From NCBI RefSeq assembly GCF_028743715.1, contig NZ_CP117996.1, positions 744,001 through 808,000 of the forward strand: a stretch of 64,000 bases of DNA. Direction: 5' to 3'. Numbering within the stretch: the stretch's first letter is position 1; each line of letters opens with the position of its first letter. The notes under the pieces were generated by a model. That model worked only from the letters and a program-made list of their open reading frames with translations. It made no database searches and had not been told where the DNA came from. This DNA comes from Microbacterium sp. Clip185. Lineage in GTDB: Bacteria > Actinomycetota > Actinomycetes > Actinomycetales > Microbacteriaceae. Position numbers and translations under genes: made by a program. Shown here piece by piece: positions 13,098-22,922 of this stretch.

Positions 13098-13134
13098 GGG
13101 CGGATGCGGGCGGCCGAGGCCCCCGCATCCGCCC
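13098..13134 (+). terminator. sucCD terminator
   Basis: A perfect 13-bp stem, GGGCGGATGCGGG (13098-13110) with its complement at 13122-13134, has an 11-nt loop. It is 14 bp after the sucD stop and followed by TTCGTCG. A factor-independent or hairpin-assisted terminator is likely. The stem uses the GGATGCGG word. Confidence 0.75.
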
Positions 13135-13166
13135 TTCGTCGTATCCGGCCGCAGTAGCCTGGACGC

Positions 13167-13607
13167 ATGCCGCTGACAGGGGAGTACAAGCCGAGCACGT
13201 CCGAGTGGGCAAGGTCGCAAGCCGAGCTCTACGAAGCCACCAACGGCGCGGAGGGCGGTGAGCTGCGCGGTGTTCCGATCATCGTGCTGACCACGGTCGG
13301 CGCCAAGAGCGGTGGCCTGCGCAAGACCGCGCTCATGCGCGTCGAGCACGACGGGGACTACCTCGTCGTGGCCTCCAAGGGTGGGGCGCCCGAGGAGCCC
13401 GCGTGGGGCAACAACATCCGAAAGCACCCGCACGTGGAGCTGCAGGACGGCGCCGTCAAGCGCGACTACACCGCGCGCGAACTCGAGGGCGAGGAACGCG
13501 AGCTGTGGTGGGACCGTGCGGTCGCCGTGTGGCCCGACTACGCGGTCTACCAGACCAAGACCGACCGTCAGATCGCGATCTTCGTGCTGGAGCCGCGCGA
13601 GGCCTGA
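13167..13607 (+). CDS. deazaflavin-dependent nitroreductase-family protein (Ddn-like)
   Basis: 146-residue split-barrel protein of the F420-dependent Ddn family. Visible features are [20 protein letters not shown] (barrel and cofactor phosphate region), [16 protein letters not shown] and the terminal strand [11 protein letters not shown]. Family members use reduced F420 to reduce quinones or nitro compounds. Whether this one does cannot be shown from the sequence. The ATG is six bases after TAGCCT (13155-13160), so the transcript is leaderless. It converges on the purine permease gene across a nested palindromic repeat. Confidence 0.85.
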   Translation: MPLTGEYKPSTSEWARSQAELYEATNGAEGGELRGVPIIVLTTVGAKSGGLRKTALMRVEHDGDYLVVASKGGAPEEPAWGNNIRKHPHVELQDGAVKRDYTARELEGEERELWWDRAVAVWPDYAVYQTKTDRQIAIFVLEPREA

Positions 13608-13625
13608 GCGCCGCCCGCACACGCG

Positions 13626-13693
13626 CGAACGAGCATCCGTTCGCCGAGTGAGCACCACATCGGGTGCTCGTTCGATGAACGGATGCTCGTTCG
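13626..13693. repeat. type A nested palindromic element, copy 1
   Basis: The outer stem is 17 bp and perfect: CGAACGAGCATCCGTTC at 13626-13642 with its complement at 13677-13693. Inside is a second stem, GAGTGAGCACC with GGTGCTCGTTC (two G.U pairs). The cores GAGCAT, GAGCAC, GTGCTC and ATGCTC begin at 13631, 13650, 13664 and 13683, i.e. offsets 0/19/33/52. The same offsets occur in copies 2 (60513-60582) and 3 (61711-61786). It lies between two convergent genes and may act as a bidirectional terminator. Confidence 0.85.
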
Positions 13694-13709
13694 GCGTCGA
13701 GGCGGGGGC

Positions 13710-15158
13710 TCAGCCGCCGAGGGCCGCCTCGATCGGACCGCGCACGAAGAACACGACGAAGCCGGCGGCGACGATCCACAGCAGCGGGCTGATGCGGCGG
13801 GCGTGTCCCGAGAGCGACCGGATCACGACCCAGCTCACGAAGCCCGCGCCGATGCCATTGGCGATCGAGTACGTCAGCGGCATGACCGTGATGGTCAGGA
13901 ACACCGGGATCAACACCGAGACGTCGGTGAGATCGACGTGGCGGATCTGGCTCATCATCAGCGCGCCGACCGCGACCAGCGCCGCCGAAGCGACCTCGCT
14001 CGGCACGATGGTGGTCAGGGGTGTCACGAACATCGCCAGCAGGAAGAGCGCGCCGGTCACGAGGTTCGCGAGGCCCGTACGAGCGCCCTCGCCGATGCCG
14101 GTGCCGGACTCGATGAACACCGTGTTGGACGACGACGAGGTGAGTCCACCCGCGACGGCGCCGATGCCCTCGACCACGAGGGCGGAGCGCAGGCGCGGGA
14201 AGTTGCCCCGCTCATCGGCGAGGTTCGCCTCGCGCGAGAGGCCCGTCATGGTTCCCATCGCGTCGAAGAAGTTCGTGAACAGCAGCGTGAACACGAGCAT
14301 CGCGGCCGCGAGCACGCCGATGCGGTCGAAGGCGCCGAAGCTGACCTGACCCACGAGGCTCAGGTCGGGCAGGCTGAAGATGGATGCCGGGATCTCCGGC
14401 ACGCTGAGGCCCCACCCGCCGGCGTGACCGTCTGCCCGCGCGCCGAGGTGCCAGATCGCCTCGACGATGACCGCGACGACGGTGCCGCCCGCGAGGCCGA
14501 TGAGGATCGCGCCCTTGACCTTGCGGGCGAGGAGGATCGCGATGGTCACGAGCGTCAGCACGAACAGGAGCGTCGGGACGGTGGCGATCGAGCCGTTCAC
14601 GCCGAGGCCCACCGGCGGCGAGGGCAGGCCGGTGCTCTGAACGAGTCCGCCGTCGACGAAGCCGATGAAGGCGATGAAAAGACCGATGCCGACCGTGATG
14701 GCGGTCTTCAGTGCCATCGGCACGGCGTCGAAGATGAGTCGGCGCAAGCCCGTCACAGCCAGCAGCACGATGAGCAGGCCATTGATGAGAACCAGGCCCA
14801 TCGCCTCGGGCCAGGTGACCTCGCCCACCACGCTGACGGCGAGGAACGAGTTGATGCCGAGACCCGCCGCGAACGCGAACGGCAGTCGGGCGACCAGCCC
14901 GAACAGGATGGTCATGGCGCCGGCGGTGAGCGCGGTGGTCGCGGCGACCTGGGCGAAGCCGAGGGCGTTGCCGGCCACATCCGTTCCGCCGGACAGGATG
15001 ATCGGGTTCAGCAGGACGATGTAGGCCATCGCCACGAAGGTGACGATGCCGCCGCGGATCTCGCCTCCGACGGTGGCGCCGCGCGCCGTGATGCCGAAGA
15101 AGCGGTCGAGACGGCCGGGGGAGGAGGACGAGGCGCTGGTGGTACGGGGGTGTTGCAC
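13710..15158 (-). CDS. NCS2 family permease (purine/xanthine-guanine type)
   Basis: Inner-membrane transporter of 482 residues with 12-14 hydrophobic segments, of the AzgA/GhxP branch of nucleobase permeases. The N-terminal block DRFFGITARGATVGGEIRGG and the FTNFFDAMGTMTGLSREA and SSSSNTVFIESGTGIGEGAR motifs are characteristic. Adenine, guanine or hypoxanthine is the likely substrate. The open frame extends upstream, but the GTG at 15158 lies six bases after TACTCT (15165-15170 on the complement), which fixes a leaderless start. It is near purN/purH, so nucleobase uptake and purine synthesis are neighbours. Confidence 0.88.
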   Translation of the reverse strand: MQHPRTTSASSSSPGRLDRFFGITARGATVGGEIRGGIVTFVAMAYIVLLNPIILSGGTDVAGNALGFAQVAATTALTAGAMTILFGLVARLPFAFAAGLGINSFLAVSVVGEVTWPEAMGLVLINGLLIVLLAVTGLRRLIFDAVPMALKTAITVGIGLFIAFIGFVDGGLVQSTGLPSPPVGLGVNGSIATVPTLLFVLTLVTIAILLARKVKGAILIGLAGGTVVAVIVEAIWHLGARADGHAGGWGLSVPEIPASIFSLPDLSLVGQVSFGAFDRIGVLAAAMLVFTLLFTNFFDAMGTMTGLSREANLADERGNFPRLRSALVVEGIGAVAGGLTSSSSNTVFIESGTGIGEGARTGLANLVTGALFLLAMFVTPLTTIVPSEVASAALVAVGALMMSQIRHVDLTDVSVLIPVFLTITVMPLTYSIANGIGAGFVSWVVIRSLSGHARRISPLLWIVAAGFVVFFVRGPIEAALGG

Positions 15159-15269
15159 TCGACGAGAGTAGTCGGATGCGGCCCGCTGCGCGACGCGGAG
15201 GAGCCGTGGCAGATGCCGGCGGCGTGGCCGACGGTCGTGCAAAGATCCGCTGGGTAGGGTCAGGGGGCC

Positions 15270-16577
15270 ATGCAACGCGTCCTCGTCCTTCTCCTCTCCG
15301 CCCTCGACGCTCTCGTCGCGGTGGCCGTCGGCCTCGCCGTCGCCGGTGCCCCGCTGATGGTGTTCTGGTTCGTCGCGTTCGGGTCGGGAGATCTCGCCGC
15401 CATATGGCAGAGCGCAGGGACCATCTGGCAGTTCGGGCACTCGGTTCCCGTCGCGATCACACTCCCGGACATCTACGTCGCCGAGCTGGGCATCGATCCG
15501 TCGCTCGCGAGCTTCACGCTCTCGCTCGCTCCGCTGGCCTTCGCCGCGTTCACGCTGCTCTTCGGCGGGCGCTCAGGTGCGCGCGCCGGGCGTGCCGGGG
15601 CGCCGTGGAGCGGCGCACTCACCGGAACGCTCGTGTTCGCCGTGCTCGCCGCCGGCATCGCCGTCACCTCGCAGGCGCCGCTGGCGGGCACCGATCTATG
15701 GCGCGCGATCTGCTACCCGACGGCGTACTACGCCGCTGGCGTGTTCGCGGGTGCCCTTCACCGCGCGTGGATCGACGGCGATGACGGGCCCGTCGACGCC
15801 CTGCGGGCCCGGCTCGACCGGTCCGGGGGCGCCTGGCCCGAGGTGCCGGAGCTCGCCGTGCGCGGCGGGGCGATCGCCGTGACGGGCCTGGTCGCCGTGG
15901 GCGCGGCCGTGCTCGGGGTCGCCCTCATCGTGCGCGCTCCGAACATCGTCGCGCTCTCACAGGCGGGCAACCTGGATGCGGGCGGCGCGGCGGTCCTCGC
16001 GCTCGCTCAGCTGCTGTACCTGCCGACTCTGCTCGTCTGGGCGCTCTCCTTCGTCGCAGGGCCCGGTATCGGGCTGGGTGCCGGAAGCGTGGTCTCGCCC
16101 GCGGGCACGCAGCTGGGTGTCCTGCCCGGTGTGCCCGTCCTGGGCGTGCTGCCCGAAGGCGCGAGCAGCTGGTTCCTGCTGTTCGCCCTGCTCCCGATCG
16201 CGGTGGGAGTCGTCGCGGGGTGGGCCACCCGATCCCGCCTCGGTCCCCGGGGTTCGACCGCGGATGCGGAGAGCACCGGCATCCTCGTGACCCTCACGGT
16301 GTCGATCGCCGCCCTTGCCGCTCTCGCCGCCGCCCTCATGGCGGTTCTGGCCAGCGGGAGCATGGGGCCCGGGCGACTGTCGACGGTCGGGCCGGATGCG
16401 GTCGCGGTGGGCGTGGCCGTCGGTATCGAGGTGGGGCTGGGTGCGGCGATCCTCCTGCTCTCCCCGCGCCGACGCGGCGAGGAGACGCTCGTGACCGAGC
16501 CGGGGCTGTTCGCCCGTCTTGCGGGTGCGCGCGGCACGGACGACGTCCCCGAGCGGACGGATGCGGCGCGCGACTAG
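15270..16577 (+). CDS. DUF6350 family membrane protein
   Basis: 435 residues with about ten hydrophobic segments, acidic and disordered in the last 30 residues. It matches the DUF6350 actinobacterial membrane proteins that are usually found between sucD and purN/purH. The position here agrees. No function is known. An ATG nine bases after TAGGGT (15254-15259) is taken as start. The purN -10 box lies at the very end of this gene. Confidence 0.75.
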   Translation: MQRVLVLLLSALDALVAVAVGLAVAGAPLMVFWFVAFGSGDLAAIWQSAGTIWQFGHSVPVAITLPDIYVAELGIDPSLASFTLSLAPLAFAAFTLLFGGRSGARAGRAGAPWSGALTGTLVFAVLAAGIAVTSQAPLAGTDLWRAICYPTAYYAAGVFAGALHRAWIDGDDGPVDALRARLDRSGGAWPEVPELAVRGGAIAVTGLVAVGAAVLGVALIVRAPNIVALSQAGNLDAGGAAVLALAQLLYLPTLLVWALSFVAGPGIGLGAGSVVSPAGTQLGVLPGVPVLGVLPEGASSWFLLFALLPIAVGVVAGWATRSRLGPRGSTADAESTGILVTLTVSIAALAALAAALMAVLASGSMGPGRLSTVGPDAVAVGVAVGIEVGLGAAILLLSPRRRGEETLVTEPGLFARLAGARGTDDVPERTDAARD

Positions 16578-16586
16578 ACTGTGCGG

Positions 16587-17177
16587 GTGCTCACGGTCGC
16601 CGTTCTCATCTCCGGCACCGGCTCGAATCTGCGAGCCCTGCTCGAGGCCGCGGCGGAAGCCGATTTCCCCGCCCGCGTGATCGTGGTCGGCGCCGACCGC
16701 GAAGCCTCCGGCCTCGCGCACGCCGAGGAGTTCGGGATCCCGAGCTTCGTCGTGCCCTGGCAGGGCGCCGACCGCCGCGAGATCTGGGGGGAGGAGCTCG
16801 ACCGGCAGCTGCGTGTCTGGCAACCCGACCTCGTGGTGCTCTCCGGCCTCATGCGCCTGCTGCCACCCGCGGTCGTCGCCGCGTGGAGCCCGCGCCTGAT
16901 CAACACCCACCCCGCTTACCTGCCGGAGTTCCCCGGCGCCCACGCGGTGCGCGATGCGATCGAGGCGGGCGCCACCGAGACGGGTGCGAGCGTGATCGTC
17001 GTCGACGACGGCGTCGACACGGGGCCGATCCTCGCCCAGGAGCGCATCCAGGTGCGCCCCGGCGACGACGAGTCCGCGCTTCACGAACGCATCAAACCCG
17101 TCGAACGACGTCTGCTCATCGACGTCGTCCGCCGCATCGCCATCGGCGAGCTCGACCTCACCGCATCCGCCGTCTGA
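16587..17177 (+). CDS. purN: phosphoribosylglycinamide formyltransferase
   Basis: Transfers a formyl group from 10-formyl-THF to GAR in purine synthesis. It has about 196 residues of the expected size. It shows the N-terminal [16 protein letters not shown] loop for the GAR phosphate, the [15 protein letters not shown] catalytic block (Asn and His) and the following HxxD-type aspartate in [12 protein letters not shown] frame also opens at a GTG two codons earlier. I prefer the GTG at 16587 because TAGACT (16575-16580) lies exactly six bases upstream, as in other genes here. purH follows after 32 bp. Confidence 0.93.
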   Translation: MLTVAVLISGTGSNLRALLEAAAEADFPARVIVVGADREASGLAHAEEFGIPSFVVPWQGADRREIWGEELDRQLRVWQPDLVVLSGLMRLLPPAVVAAWSPRLINTHPAYLPEFPGAHAVRDAIEAGATETGASVIVVDDGVDTGPILAQERIQVRPGDDESALHERIKPVERRLLIDVVRRIAIGELDLTASAV

Positions 17178-17209
17178 CCCACCGCAACCGCCCCACCCCG
17201 AGGAGTCCC

Positions 17210-18817
17210 ATGGCCGGGCCCAGCCACGATCCGTCCCTCTACCGCGACCGCGATGTCGTTCCCGTCCGCCGCGCGCTCGTCTCGGTCAGCGACAAGACCG
17301 ACCTGCTGCGTCTGGCCGAAGCGCTCGTCGCCGCCGGCGTCGAGATCGTCTCGACGGGCTCGACCGCGCAGACCATCCGTGACGCCGGGTACGACGTCGT
17401 CGACGTGTCGAGCGTGACCGGATTCCCCGAGTCGCTCGACGGGCGCGTGAAGACCCTGCACCCTGGCGTGCACGCGGGCCTTCTCGCAGACCTCCGCCTC
17501 GCGCACCACGAGGAGCAGCTGACAGATCTCGGCATCTCGCCCTTCGAGCTCGTCGTCGTGAACCTCTACCCGTTCGTAGAAACGGTGGCATCCGGCGCAT
17601 CCGGCGACGCCGTGGTCGAGCAGATCGACATCGGCGGGCCCGCGATGGTGCGCGCCTCGGCGAAGAACTACGCCAACGTCGCGATCGTCGTCTCGCCCGA
17701 GTCGTACCCCGCGATCATCGACGCGATCGCCGCCGGCGGGACCTCGCTCGCCCAGCGCAAAGAGCTCGCGGCGCGCGCCTTCGCTCACACGGCCAACTAC
17801 GACCGCGCGGTGGCGACCTGGTTCGCCGACGAGACCCTCGCCGAGGGCGAGCAGCTGCCCGCGCACCTGACGATCAAGGCCGAGCGGCTCGCGACCCTGC
17901 GCTACGGCGAGAACTCCCACCAGCGCGCGGCCATCTACACCCGCACCGGCGGACACGGCATCGCGCAGGCGCTGCAGCTGCAGGGCAAGGAGATGTCGTA
18001 CAACAACTACGTCGACGCGGATGCGGCGCTGCGGGCCGCCTTCGACATGGTCAAGCCGGCCGTGGCGATCATCAAGCACGCCAACCCGTGCGGCATCGCC
18101 GTGTCGGCGCCCAACGCGCTCGATGAGATCGCCAGCGCACACCTGCGGGCCCACGAGTGCGACCCCGTTTCGGCTTTCGGCGGTGTGATCGCGGCCAACC
18201 GCACGGTCACGCTGAAGATGGCGGAGAACCTGCGCGACATCTTCACCGAGGTGATCGTGGCCCCCGCCTTCGAGCCGGAGGCGCTGGAGCTGTTCCGCCT
18301 GAAGAAGAACTTGCGCGTGCTGCAGCTGCCGGCCGACTGGCAGCAGGAGCGCATGGATGTGCGGCTCGTATCGGGCGGTCTGCTGCTCCAGGACGCCGAC
18401 CGTTTCCCCGACGACATCGAGTCCGTCGCGACAGACTGGGAGCTCGTCGCGGGCGAGCGCCCCGCCGGCGAGGAGATGACGAACCTCATTTTCGCGTGGA
18501 AAGCATGCCGCGCCGTCAAGTCGAACGCGATCGTGCTCGCGAAGAACTCCGCCACCGTCGGCATCGGCATGGGGCAGGTCAACCGTGTCGACTCGTGCCG
18601 CCTCGCCGTCGAGCGCGCGGGCGAGCGCGCGGTCGGCTCCGTCGCCGCATCCGATGCCTTCTTCCCGTTCTCGGACGGACCGCAGGTGCTGCTGGATGCG
18701 GGTATCTCCGCCATCGTGCAGCCGGGCGGATCGGTGCGCGACGACGAGACGATCGCCCTGGCGCGCGAGCGCGGCGTGACCATGTTCTTCACGGGAGAGC
18801 GCCACTTCTACCACTGA
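17210..18817 (+). CDS. purH: bifunctional AICAR transformylase / IMP cyclohydrolase
   Basis: Last two steps of IMP synthesis: it formylates AICAR (ZMP) with 10-formyl-THF, then closes the ring. It has 535 residues. The cyclohydrolase (MGS-like) domain spans ~1-160 ([32 protein letters not shown]). The transformylase domain covers the rest ([31 protein letters not shown]). The ATG at 17210 follows an AGGAG site at 17201. The open frame runs far upstream through purN, but that extension is a shadow. ZMP, its substrate, is the ligand precursor for the ZTP riboswitch seen before glyA in this same window. Confidence 0.97.
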   Translation: MAGPSHDPSLYRDRDVVPVRRALVSVSDKTDLLRLAEALVAAGVEIVSTGSTAQTIRDAGYDVVDVSSVTGFPESLDGRVKTLHPGVHAGLLADLRLAHHEEQLTDLGISPFELVVVNLYPFVETVASGASGDAVVEQIDIGGPAMVRASAKNYANVAIVVSPESYPAIIDAIAAGGTSLAQRKELAARAFAHTANYDRAVATWFADETLAEGEQLPAHLTIKAERLATLRYGENSHQRAAIYTRTGGHGIAQALQLQGKEMSYNNYVDADAALRAAFDMVKPAVAIIKHANPCGIAVSAPNALDEIASAHLRAHECDPVSAFGGVIAANRTVTLKMAENLRDIFTEVIVAPAFEPEALELFRLKKNLRVLQLPADWQQERMDVRLVSGGLLLQDADRFPDDIESVATDWELVAGERPAGEEMTNLIFAWKACRAVKSNAIVLAKNSATVGIGMGQVNRVDSCRLAVERAGERAVGSVAASDAFFPFSDGPQVLLDAGISAIVQPGGSVRDDETIALARERGVTMFFTGERHFYH

Positions 18818-18841
18818 GTCCCGCCGCTGTCGCAGGACATC

Positions 18842-18890
18842 ACCGCCCCGCAGGACGATTCCGACCGGATCGCCTTGCGGGGCGGTTGTT
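18842..18890 (+). terminator. purH terminator
   Basis: An 11-bp perfect stem, ACCGCCCCGCA (18842-18852) with TGCGGGGCGGT (18876-18886), encloses a weaker inner stem and is followed by TGTTTCC. It is 24 bp after the purH stop and just before the convergent flavoprotein gene. A good intrinsic terminator candidate. Confidence 0.75.
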
Positions 18891-18904
18891 TCCTGTCGGG
18901 AGCC

Positions 18905-20329
18905 TCAGGCGCTCGGACGCCCGTACGCCTCGAGCAGCCGCAGCCACACCTCGCTGAGCGTCGGGTACGACGGCACGGCGTGCCAGAGGCGCGCGATCGG
19001 CACCTGGCCCACGACGGCGATCGTCGCCGAGTGGAGCAGCTCGGCCACATCCTCGCCGACGAACGTGGCGCCGATGATCGTGCCCGCATCCTCGTCGACG
19101 ATCGCGCGCGCCTGGCCGCGGTAGTCGTCGGCGCGGGTGGCGGCGCCGGCGATCCACGAGAGGTCGTAGTCGAGCACTCGGATGCGGCGGCCCGCCGCTT
19201 TCGCTGCGGCCTCGGTGAACCCGATGGAGGCCACCTCGGGATCGGTGAAGGTCACCTGCGGAACGGCCTCGTGGTCGGCCGTCGCGACGTGCACGCCCCA
19301 GGGTGCATCGTCGACGGGGCCCCCGGTCGCGCGTGCGGCGATGACGTCGCCCGCGGCGCGCGCCTGGTACTTGCCCTGATGGGTGAGCAGAGCCCGGTGA
19401 TTGACGTCGCCGACCCCGTACAGCCAGTCGGTGCCCGTCACGAGCATGGTGTCGTCGACGGCGAGCCACTCGCCCGGGACCAGTCCCACCGCATCCAGTC
19501 CGAGATCCTCGGTACGGGGCACGCGCCCTGTCGCCACGAGCACTTCGGCCGCACGGATACGGGTGCCGTCCGACAGCTCGAGCTCCTTCTCGTCGCCGAC
19601 CCGCTGTGCCGACACGACGTTGGTGTGGCGGAGGATGCGCACGCCCCGCTCCTCGAGGGCGCGGCCGACGAGCTCGCCCGCGAAGGGCTCGTTGGCGGCC
19701 AGCAACGTGCCCCGGACGACGAGGGTGACCTCGGCGCCGAGGTCCGCGTAGGCGGTGGCCATCTCCGCGGCGACCACGCCGCCGCCGATGATCGCGAGGG
19801 ATGCGGGGATCTCCTGCGCACTGGTCGCCTCGCGGCTCGTCCAGGGTGCGATCTCGGCGAGGCCGGGGGTATCGGGGAGGAGAGCTGCGGTGCCGGTGCA
19901 GACGGCGACCGCGTGGCGAGCGGTCAGGCGGGTGATGTTGCCGTCCGCATCCGTCACCTCGACCTGCTTGACGCCGACGAGACGGCCGTGGCCGCGCACG
20001 AGGTCGATGCCCGCGCTCGAGAGCCACTCGACCTGCGAGGAGTCGTTCCAGTCGTGGGTGAGCGTGTCGCGACGACGGAGGACCCCGGCGACGTCGAGGG
20101 GACTCGATACGGCCTGCTTCGCGCCGTCGACGTCGCGCGCCTCGCGCAGCACCGCCCCCGCGCGCAACAGCCCCTTCGACGGCATGCACGCCCAGTACGA
20201 GCATTCCCCGCCGACGAGCTCGCTTTCCACGATGACGGCGGACAGTCCGCCTTGTACGGCGCGGTCGGCGACGTTCTCGCCCACGGGGCCGGCGCCGATG
20301 ACGATGAGGTCGTAGGTCTGCTCGCTCAT
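18905..20329 (-). CDS. pyridine nucleotide-disulfide oxidoreductase family flavoprotein
   Basis: 474-residue FAD/NAD(P) oxidoreductase of the lipoamide dehydrogenase/mercuric reductase fold. FAD is bound by YDLIVIGAGPVGENVA. The redox disulfide is C43-x4-C48 in GGECSYWACMPSKG. The NAD(P) site is AIIGGGVVAAEMATAYADLG, and the dimerisation domain covers the last ~115 residues. Residues around the second half (HSATIAVVGQVPI) lack the usual His-Glu pair of true lipoamide dehydrogenases, so a quinone or disulfide reductase (LpdA-type) is more likely. The start is supported by TAGCGT (20336-20341, complement) six bases before the ATG. Confidence 0.85.
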   Translation of the reverse strand: MSEQTYDLIVIGAGPVGENVADRAVQGGLSAVIVESELVGGECSYWACMPSKGLLRAGAVLREARDVDGAKQAVSSPLDVAGVLRRRDTLTHDWNDSSQVEWLSSAGIDLVRGHGRLVGVKQVEVTDADGNITRLTARHAVAVCTGTAALLPDTPGLAEIAPWTSREATSAQEIPASLAIIGGGVVAAEMATAYADLGAEVTLVVRGTLLAANEPFAGELVGRALEERGVRILRHTNVVSAQRVGDEKELELSDGTRIRAAEVLVATGRVPRTEDLGLDAVGLVPGEWLAVDDTMLVTGTDWLYGVGDVNHRALLTHQGKYQARAAGDVIAARATGGPVDDAPWGVHVATADHEAVPQVTFTDPEVASIGFTEAAAKAAGRRIRVLDYDLSWIAGAATRADDYRGQARAIVDEDAGTIIGATFVGEDVAELLHSATIAVVGQVPIARLWHAVPSYPTLSEVWLRLLEAYGRPSA

Positions 20330-20430
20330 GCTGCGACGCTACTCCGTCACATCCTTCCCAGGGCCCCCGGTTGCGCCCCCAGCCTCACGGGTGTGCGTGT
20401 TCCGCCGGTGCCCTGCCCCGATGCCCTGTT

Positions 20431-20519
20431 GCCCGAGTTGCGTCGCTCATGCGCAAGTGCGCCACTTTCACGCAGGTGCGCCAGGGAATGACCGGCGCAT
20501 CTGCGTGAAAGTGTGGCCG
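20431..20519 (+). repeat. type C palindromic element, copy 1
   Basis: 89-bp element starting GCCCGAGTTGCGTCGC. It holds direct cores GCAAGTGCGCCA (20453-20464) and GCAGGTGCGCCA (20472-20483), 19 bp apart, then an inverted core at 20493-20504. A 19-bp stem (one G.U) pairs 20464-20482 with 20494-20512 around an 11-nt loop. An inverted copy of equal length lies at 20618-20706. Confidence 0.75.
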
Positions 20520-20617
20520 AAGTGGTGACGGATGCGGGATCATCGCCCCACCGCTTCCGTATCCGCCACACCAGGCTCCCGCATCCGCGGGGGTGTGGGT
20601 AGGCCCCGCTCCCGCAT

Positions 20618-20706
20618 CCGCTACACCTTCACGCAGATGCGACAGTGAACGTCTGTCGCGGATGCGGAAACCTGTCGCATTTGCGCACATGCGACGCAAC
20701 TCGGGC
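20618..20706 (-). repeat. type C palindromic element, copy 2 (inverted)
   Basis: Read on the complement it begins with the same 16 bases as copy 1, and both share GCATCTGCGTGAA near the other end, while the middle differs. Cores CTGTCGC start at 20653 and 20672, again 19 bp apart. Local stems are GCGACAG/CTGTCGC (20639-20645 with 20653-20659) and GTCGCAT/ATGCGAC (20674-20680 with 20689-20695). The two copies make a large inverted repeat across 276 bp. Confidence 0.75.
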
Positions 20707-20825
20707 AGGAAGAGACAGCATCCCGCGCAGCACGGACGCCGCCTCGGACGGGAGCCAGAGGGGCACCGCGCTGTGGTGTCCGAAAACCGCGAGCCGGCGT
20801 CGGTGAGGCGTGACAGGCTGGGGAC

Positions 20826-22331
20826 GTGCCCACCCCCGCGATGACCTTCGACGAGCGCTACCGCGCGATCGACGCCCGGGATGCGCGCTTCGACGGACAG
20901 TTCGTCACCGCGGTGCACACCACCGGCATCTACTGCCGTCCCAGCTGCCCCGCCCGCACTCCACGGCCAGAGAACGTCACGTTCTACCCCACGAGCGCCG
21001 CCGCCCACGAGGCGGGCTACCGCGCCTGCAAGCGCTGCCTGCCCGAGGCCGCCCCCGGCTCGCCGGAGTGGGACCTCCGCGGCGACGTCGCCGGGCGCGC
21101 CATGCGCCTCATCGCCGACGGCGTCATCGAGCGCGAGGGTGTGCCGGGGCTCGCCCACCGGCTCGGCTACTCGTCGCGGCAGCTCGGACGCATCCTCACG
21201 GCCGAGCTCGGCGCGTCGCCTCTCGCGCTCGCTCGCGCCCACCGTGCCCACACGGCGCGAATGCTCCTCGTCGGCACGGACCTTCCCGCCGCGGACGTCG
21301 CCTTCTCCGCCGGCTTCGCGAGCGTGCGGCAGTTCAACGACACCGTCCGCGAGGTGTTCGGGATGACGCCGCTCGCGCTGCGCGCCCGCCGGAAGTCCGA
21401 GAATCGCGCCGCCCCCGGCGAGATCGACCTGCTGCTCGCGCATCGGCGCCCCATCGACGACGGCGGCATCTTCGCCTGGATGACGGCCCGCGCGCTCCCG
21501 GGAGTGGAGACCGTCACCGCGACGACCTTCGCGCGCACCCTGCGTCTTGCCGGTGGCTCCGCGTGGTTCGAGGTGCGCCGTGACGGCGAGGCGCTCCGCC
21601 TCCGCGCCCGCCTCTCCCAGCTCGCCGATCTGCCGCAGCTGGTCACGCGGGTGCGCCGGCTGTTCGATCTGGATGCGGATCCGCTCGCCGTCGACCAGGC
21701 ACTCGCAGCCCATCCCGAGCTCGCCGCCCGGGTGGCCGCTCTTCCCGGCATCCGGGTCCCCGGCGCCGCCGACCCGCACGAGATGCTCATCCGCGCGATG
21801 GTGGGCCAGCAGATCACCGTTGCCGCGGCCCGCACGGCCCTCGCTGCTCTCGCGCAGCACCTGGGGGAGCGGGTGCCCGCCCACGAAGGCACCGACCTGC
21901 TCTTCCCGACGATGGCGGCGATCGCCGATCGCGGCGCCGAGGTGCTGCGTGGACCCGCGGCCCGCATCCGCGCCATCGTCGGCGCTGCCGGAGCGCTCGC
22001 CGACGGCGCTCTCGTCCTCGACGCCGGAGGCGACCCGCACGAGCAGCGCGCGGCACTTCTCGCGATGCCCGGGATCGGACCGTGGACCGCGGATTACGTG
22101 CGGATGCGGGTCACGGGCGATCCCGACGTGTTCCTTCCCGGTGACGTCGCCGTGCGCACCGGGGCCGCCCGGCTCGGACTTCCCGCGGAACCGCGGGCGC
22201 TGACAGCCTGGTCCGTCCGCGCGGCGCCGTGGCGCAGCTACCTGACCGCGCATCTCTGGGCGGCCGTCGCAGCCGTGCCCGCGCAGATCCCGCATCCCGC
22301 CCACCTCCCGAACGAGAGCCGCATCGCATGA
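20826..22331 (+). CDS. Ada-AlkA fusion: methylphosphotriester sensor / 3-methyladenine DNA glycosylase
   Basis: 501-residue alkylation-damage protein. An N-terminal Ada zinc/methyl-acceptor domain has C37, C41, C68 and C71. An AraC-type helix-turn-helix follows (~90-195, [20 protein letters not shown]). Then come an AlkA N-domain (~205-275) and an HhH-GPD glycosylase domain with [15 protein letters not shown] and catalytic D440 in PGDVAVRTG. It would sense methylated DNA phosphates, activate its own operon and excise alkylated bases. A GTG at 20826 is chosen because CAGGCT ends six bases before it; MTFDERYR at 20841 is the alternative. It overlaps ogt by four bases (ATGA). Confidence 0.92.
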   Translation: MPTPAMTFDERYRAIDARDARFDGQFVTAVHTTGIYCRPSCPARTPRPENVTFYPTSAAAHEAGYRACKRCLPEAAPGSPEWDLRGDVAGRAMRLIADGVIEREGVPGLAHRLGYSSRQLGRILTAELGASPLALARAHRAHTARMLLVGTDLPAADVAFSAGFASVRQFNDTVREVFGMTPLALRARRKSENRAAPGEIDLLLAHRRPIDDGGIFAWMTARALPGVETVTATTFARTLRLAGGSAWFEVRRDGEALRLRARLSQLADLPQLVTRVRRLFDLDADPLAVDQALAAHPELAARVAALPGIRVPGAADPHEMLIRAMVGQQITVAAARTALAALAQHLGERVPAHEGTDLLFPTMAAIADRGAEVLRGPAARIRAIVGAAGALADGALVLDAGGDPHEQRAALLAMPGIGPWTADYVRMRVTGDPDVFLPGDVAVRTGAARLGLPAEPRALTAWSVRAAPWRSYLTAHLWAAVAAVPAQIPHPAHLPNESRIA

Positions 22332-22819
22332 CCGCGCACATCGCCACCATCGACACCCCCGACGGCGCCTTCACGGCGCTCGTGGACGAGCATCAGCGCG
22401 TGCTCGCCTCCGGTTGGAGCGCCGACCACGACGTCATCGTGGCTCGCCTGCGCCCCGCCGACCGGCCGGTGCAGATCTCGGAAGGCCCCGTTCGCGCCAT
22501 GGATGCGGTCGCCGCCTATTACGGCGGAGACGTGCGGGCCATCGACGAGGTCGAGGTGCACCAGACCGGCACCGCGGGGCAGCTCGCGGGCTGGCGGATG
22601 CTGCGGCGTATCGCGCCGGGGGAGCCTCTGACGTATGCGGAGTTCGCGGCAGCGCTGGGAAGCCCGCGCGCGGTGCGCGCCGCCGCATCCGTTTGCGCGC
22701 GGAACGCACCGGCCCTGTTCGTGCCGTGCCATCGCGTGCTGCGCACCGGGGGCGCGATGGGCGGCTTCGCATGGGGTGTCGAGGTCAAGCGCAGTCTGCT
22801 TGCGCGCGAAGCCGCCTGA
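22328..22819 (+). CDS. ogt: methylated-DNA--protein-cysteine methyltransferase
   Basis: Removes methyl groups from O6-methylguanine by irreversible transfer to its own cysteine. It has 163 residues. The acceptor is C134 in [10 protein letters not shown], and the DNA-binding segment [20 protein letters not shown] precedes it. It is translationally coupled to the Ada-AlkA gene (ATGA overlap). This is the same partnership seen in mycobacteria, so both are probably induced together by alkylation. A short stem-loop follows its stop. Confidence 0.93.
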   Translation: MTAHIATIDTPDGAFTALVDEHQRVLASGWSADHDVIVARLRPADRPVQISEGPVRAMDAVAAYYGGDVRAIDEVEVHQTGTAGQLAGWRMLRRIAPGEPLTYAEFAAALGSPRAVRAAASVCARNAPALFVPCHRVLRTGGAMGGFAWGVEVKRSLLAREAA

Positions 22820-22826
22820 TCCGCGC

Positions 22827-22844
22827 GCGCGGGAATGCCCGCGC
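22827..22844 (+). terminator. stem-loop after ogt
   Basis: GCGCGGG (22827-22833) pairs with CCCGCGC (22838-22844) around an AATG loop, eight bases after the ogt stop. It separates the alkylation-repair operon from the exporter leader. Short but GC-only stem; no U-tract. Confidence 0.5.
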
Positions 22845-22855
22845 AGAACTGATCG

Positions 22856-22884
22856 TTGCACTCAGCGAACACACAGCATAGGCT
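22856..22884 (+). promoter_or_regulatory. sigma-70-type promoter for the ABC exporter leader
   Basis: TTGCAC (22856-22861) and TAGGCT (22879-22884) are separated by 17 bp, an unusually complete -35/-10 pair for this window. The transcript would start near 22890 and carry a leader of about 220 nt before the exporter start, containing a short ORF and several stems. Confidence 0.75.
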
Positions 22885-22922
22885 GGAGGGCTGTCGCGCG
22901 CACTCGCCGCGGCATCCGTGCA

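Larger units (their letters stand above)
20330..20825. other. 496-bp divergent intergenic region
   Basis: The longest gene-free stretch in the window, between the divergent flavoprotein and Ada-AlkA genes. It contains the flavoprotein -10 box, two 89-bp type C elements in inverted orientation (20431-20519 and 20618-20706) with a 98-bp spacer, and a CAGGCT box six bases before the Ada-AlkA start. I see no convincing small gene in either strand of the spacer. Confidence 0.7.

Noticed and set aside
18905..20329. Dihydrolipoamide dehydrogenase (lpd) of the 2-oxo acid complexes
   Set aside because: The disulfide motif CSYWAC and the C-terminal region lacking the usual His-Glu pair fit LpdA/quinone-reductase-type relatives better.
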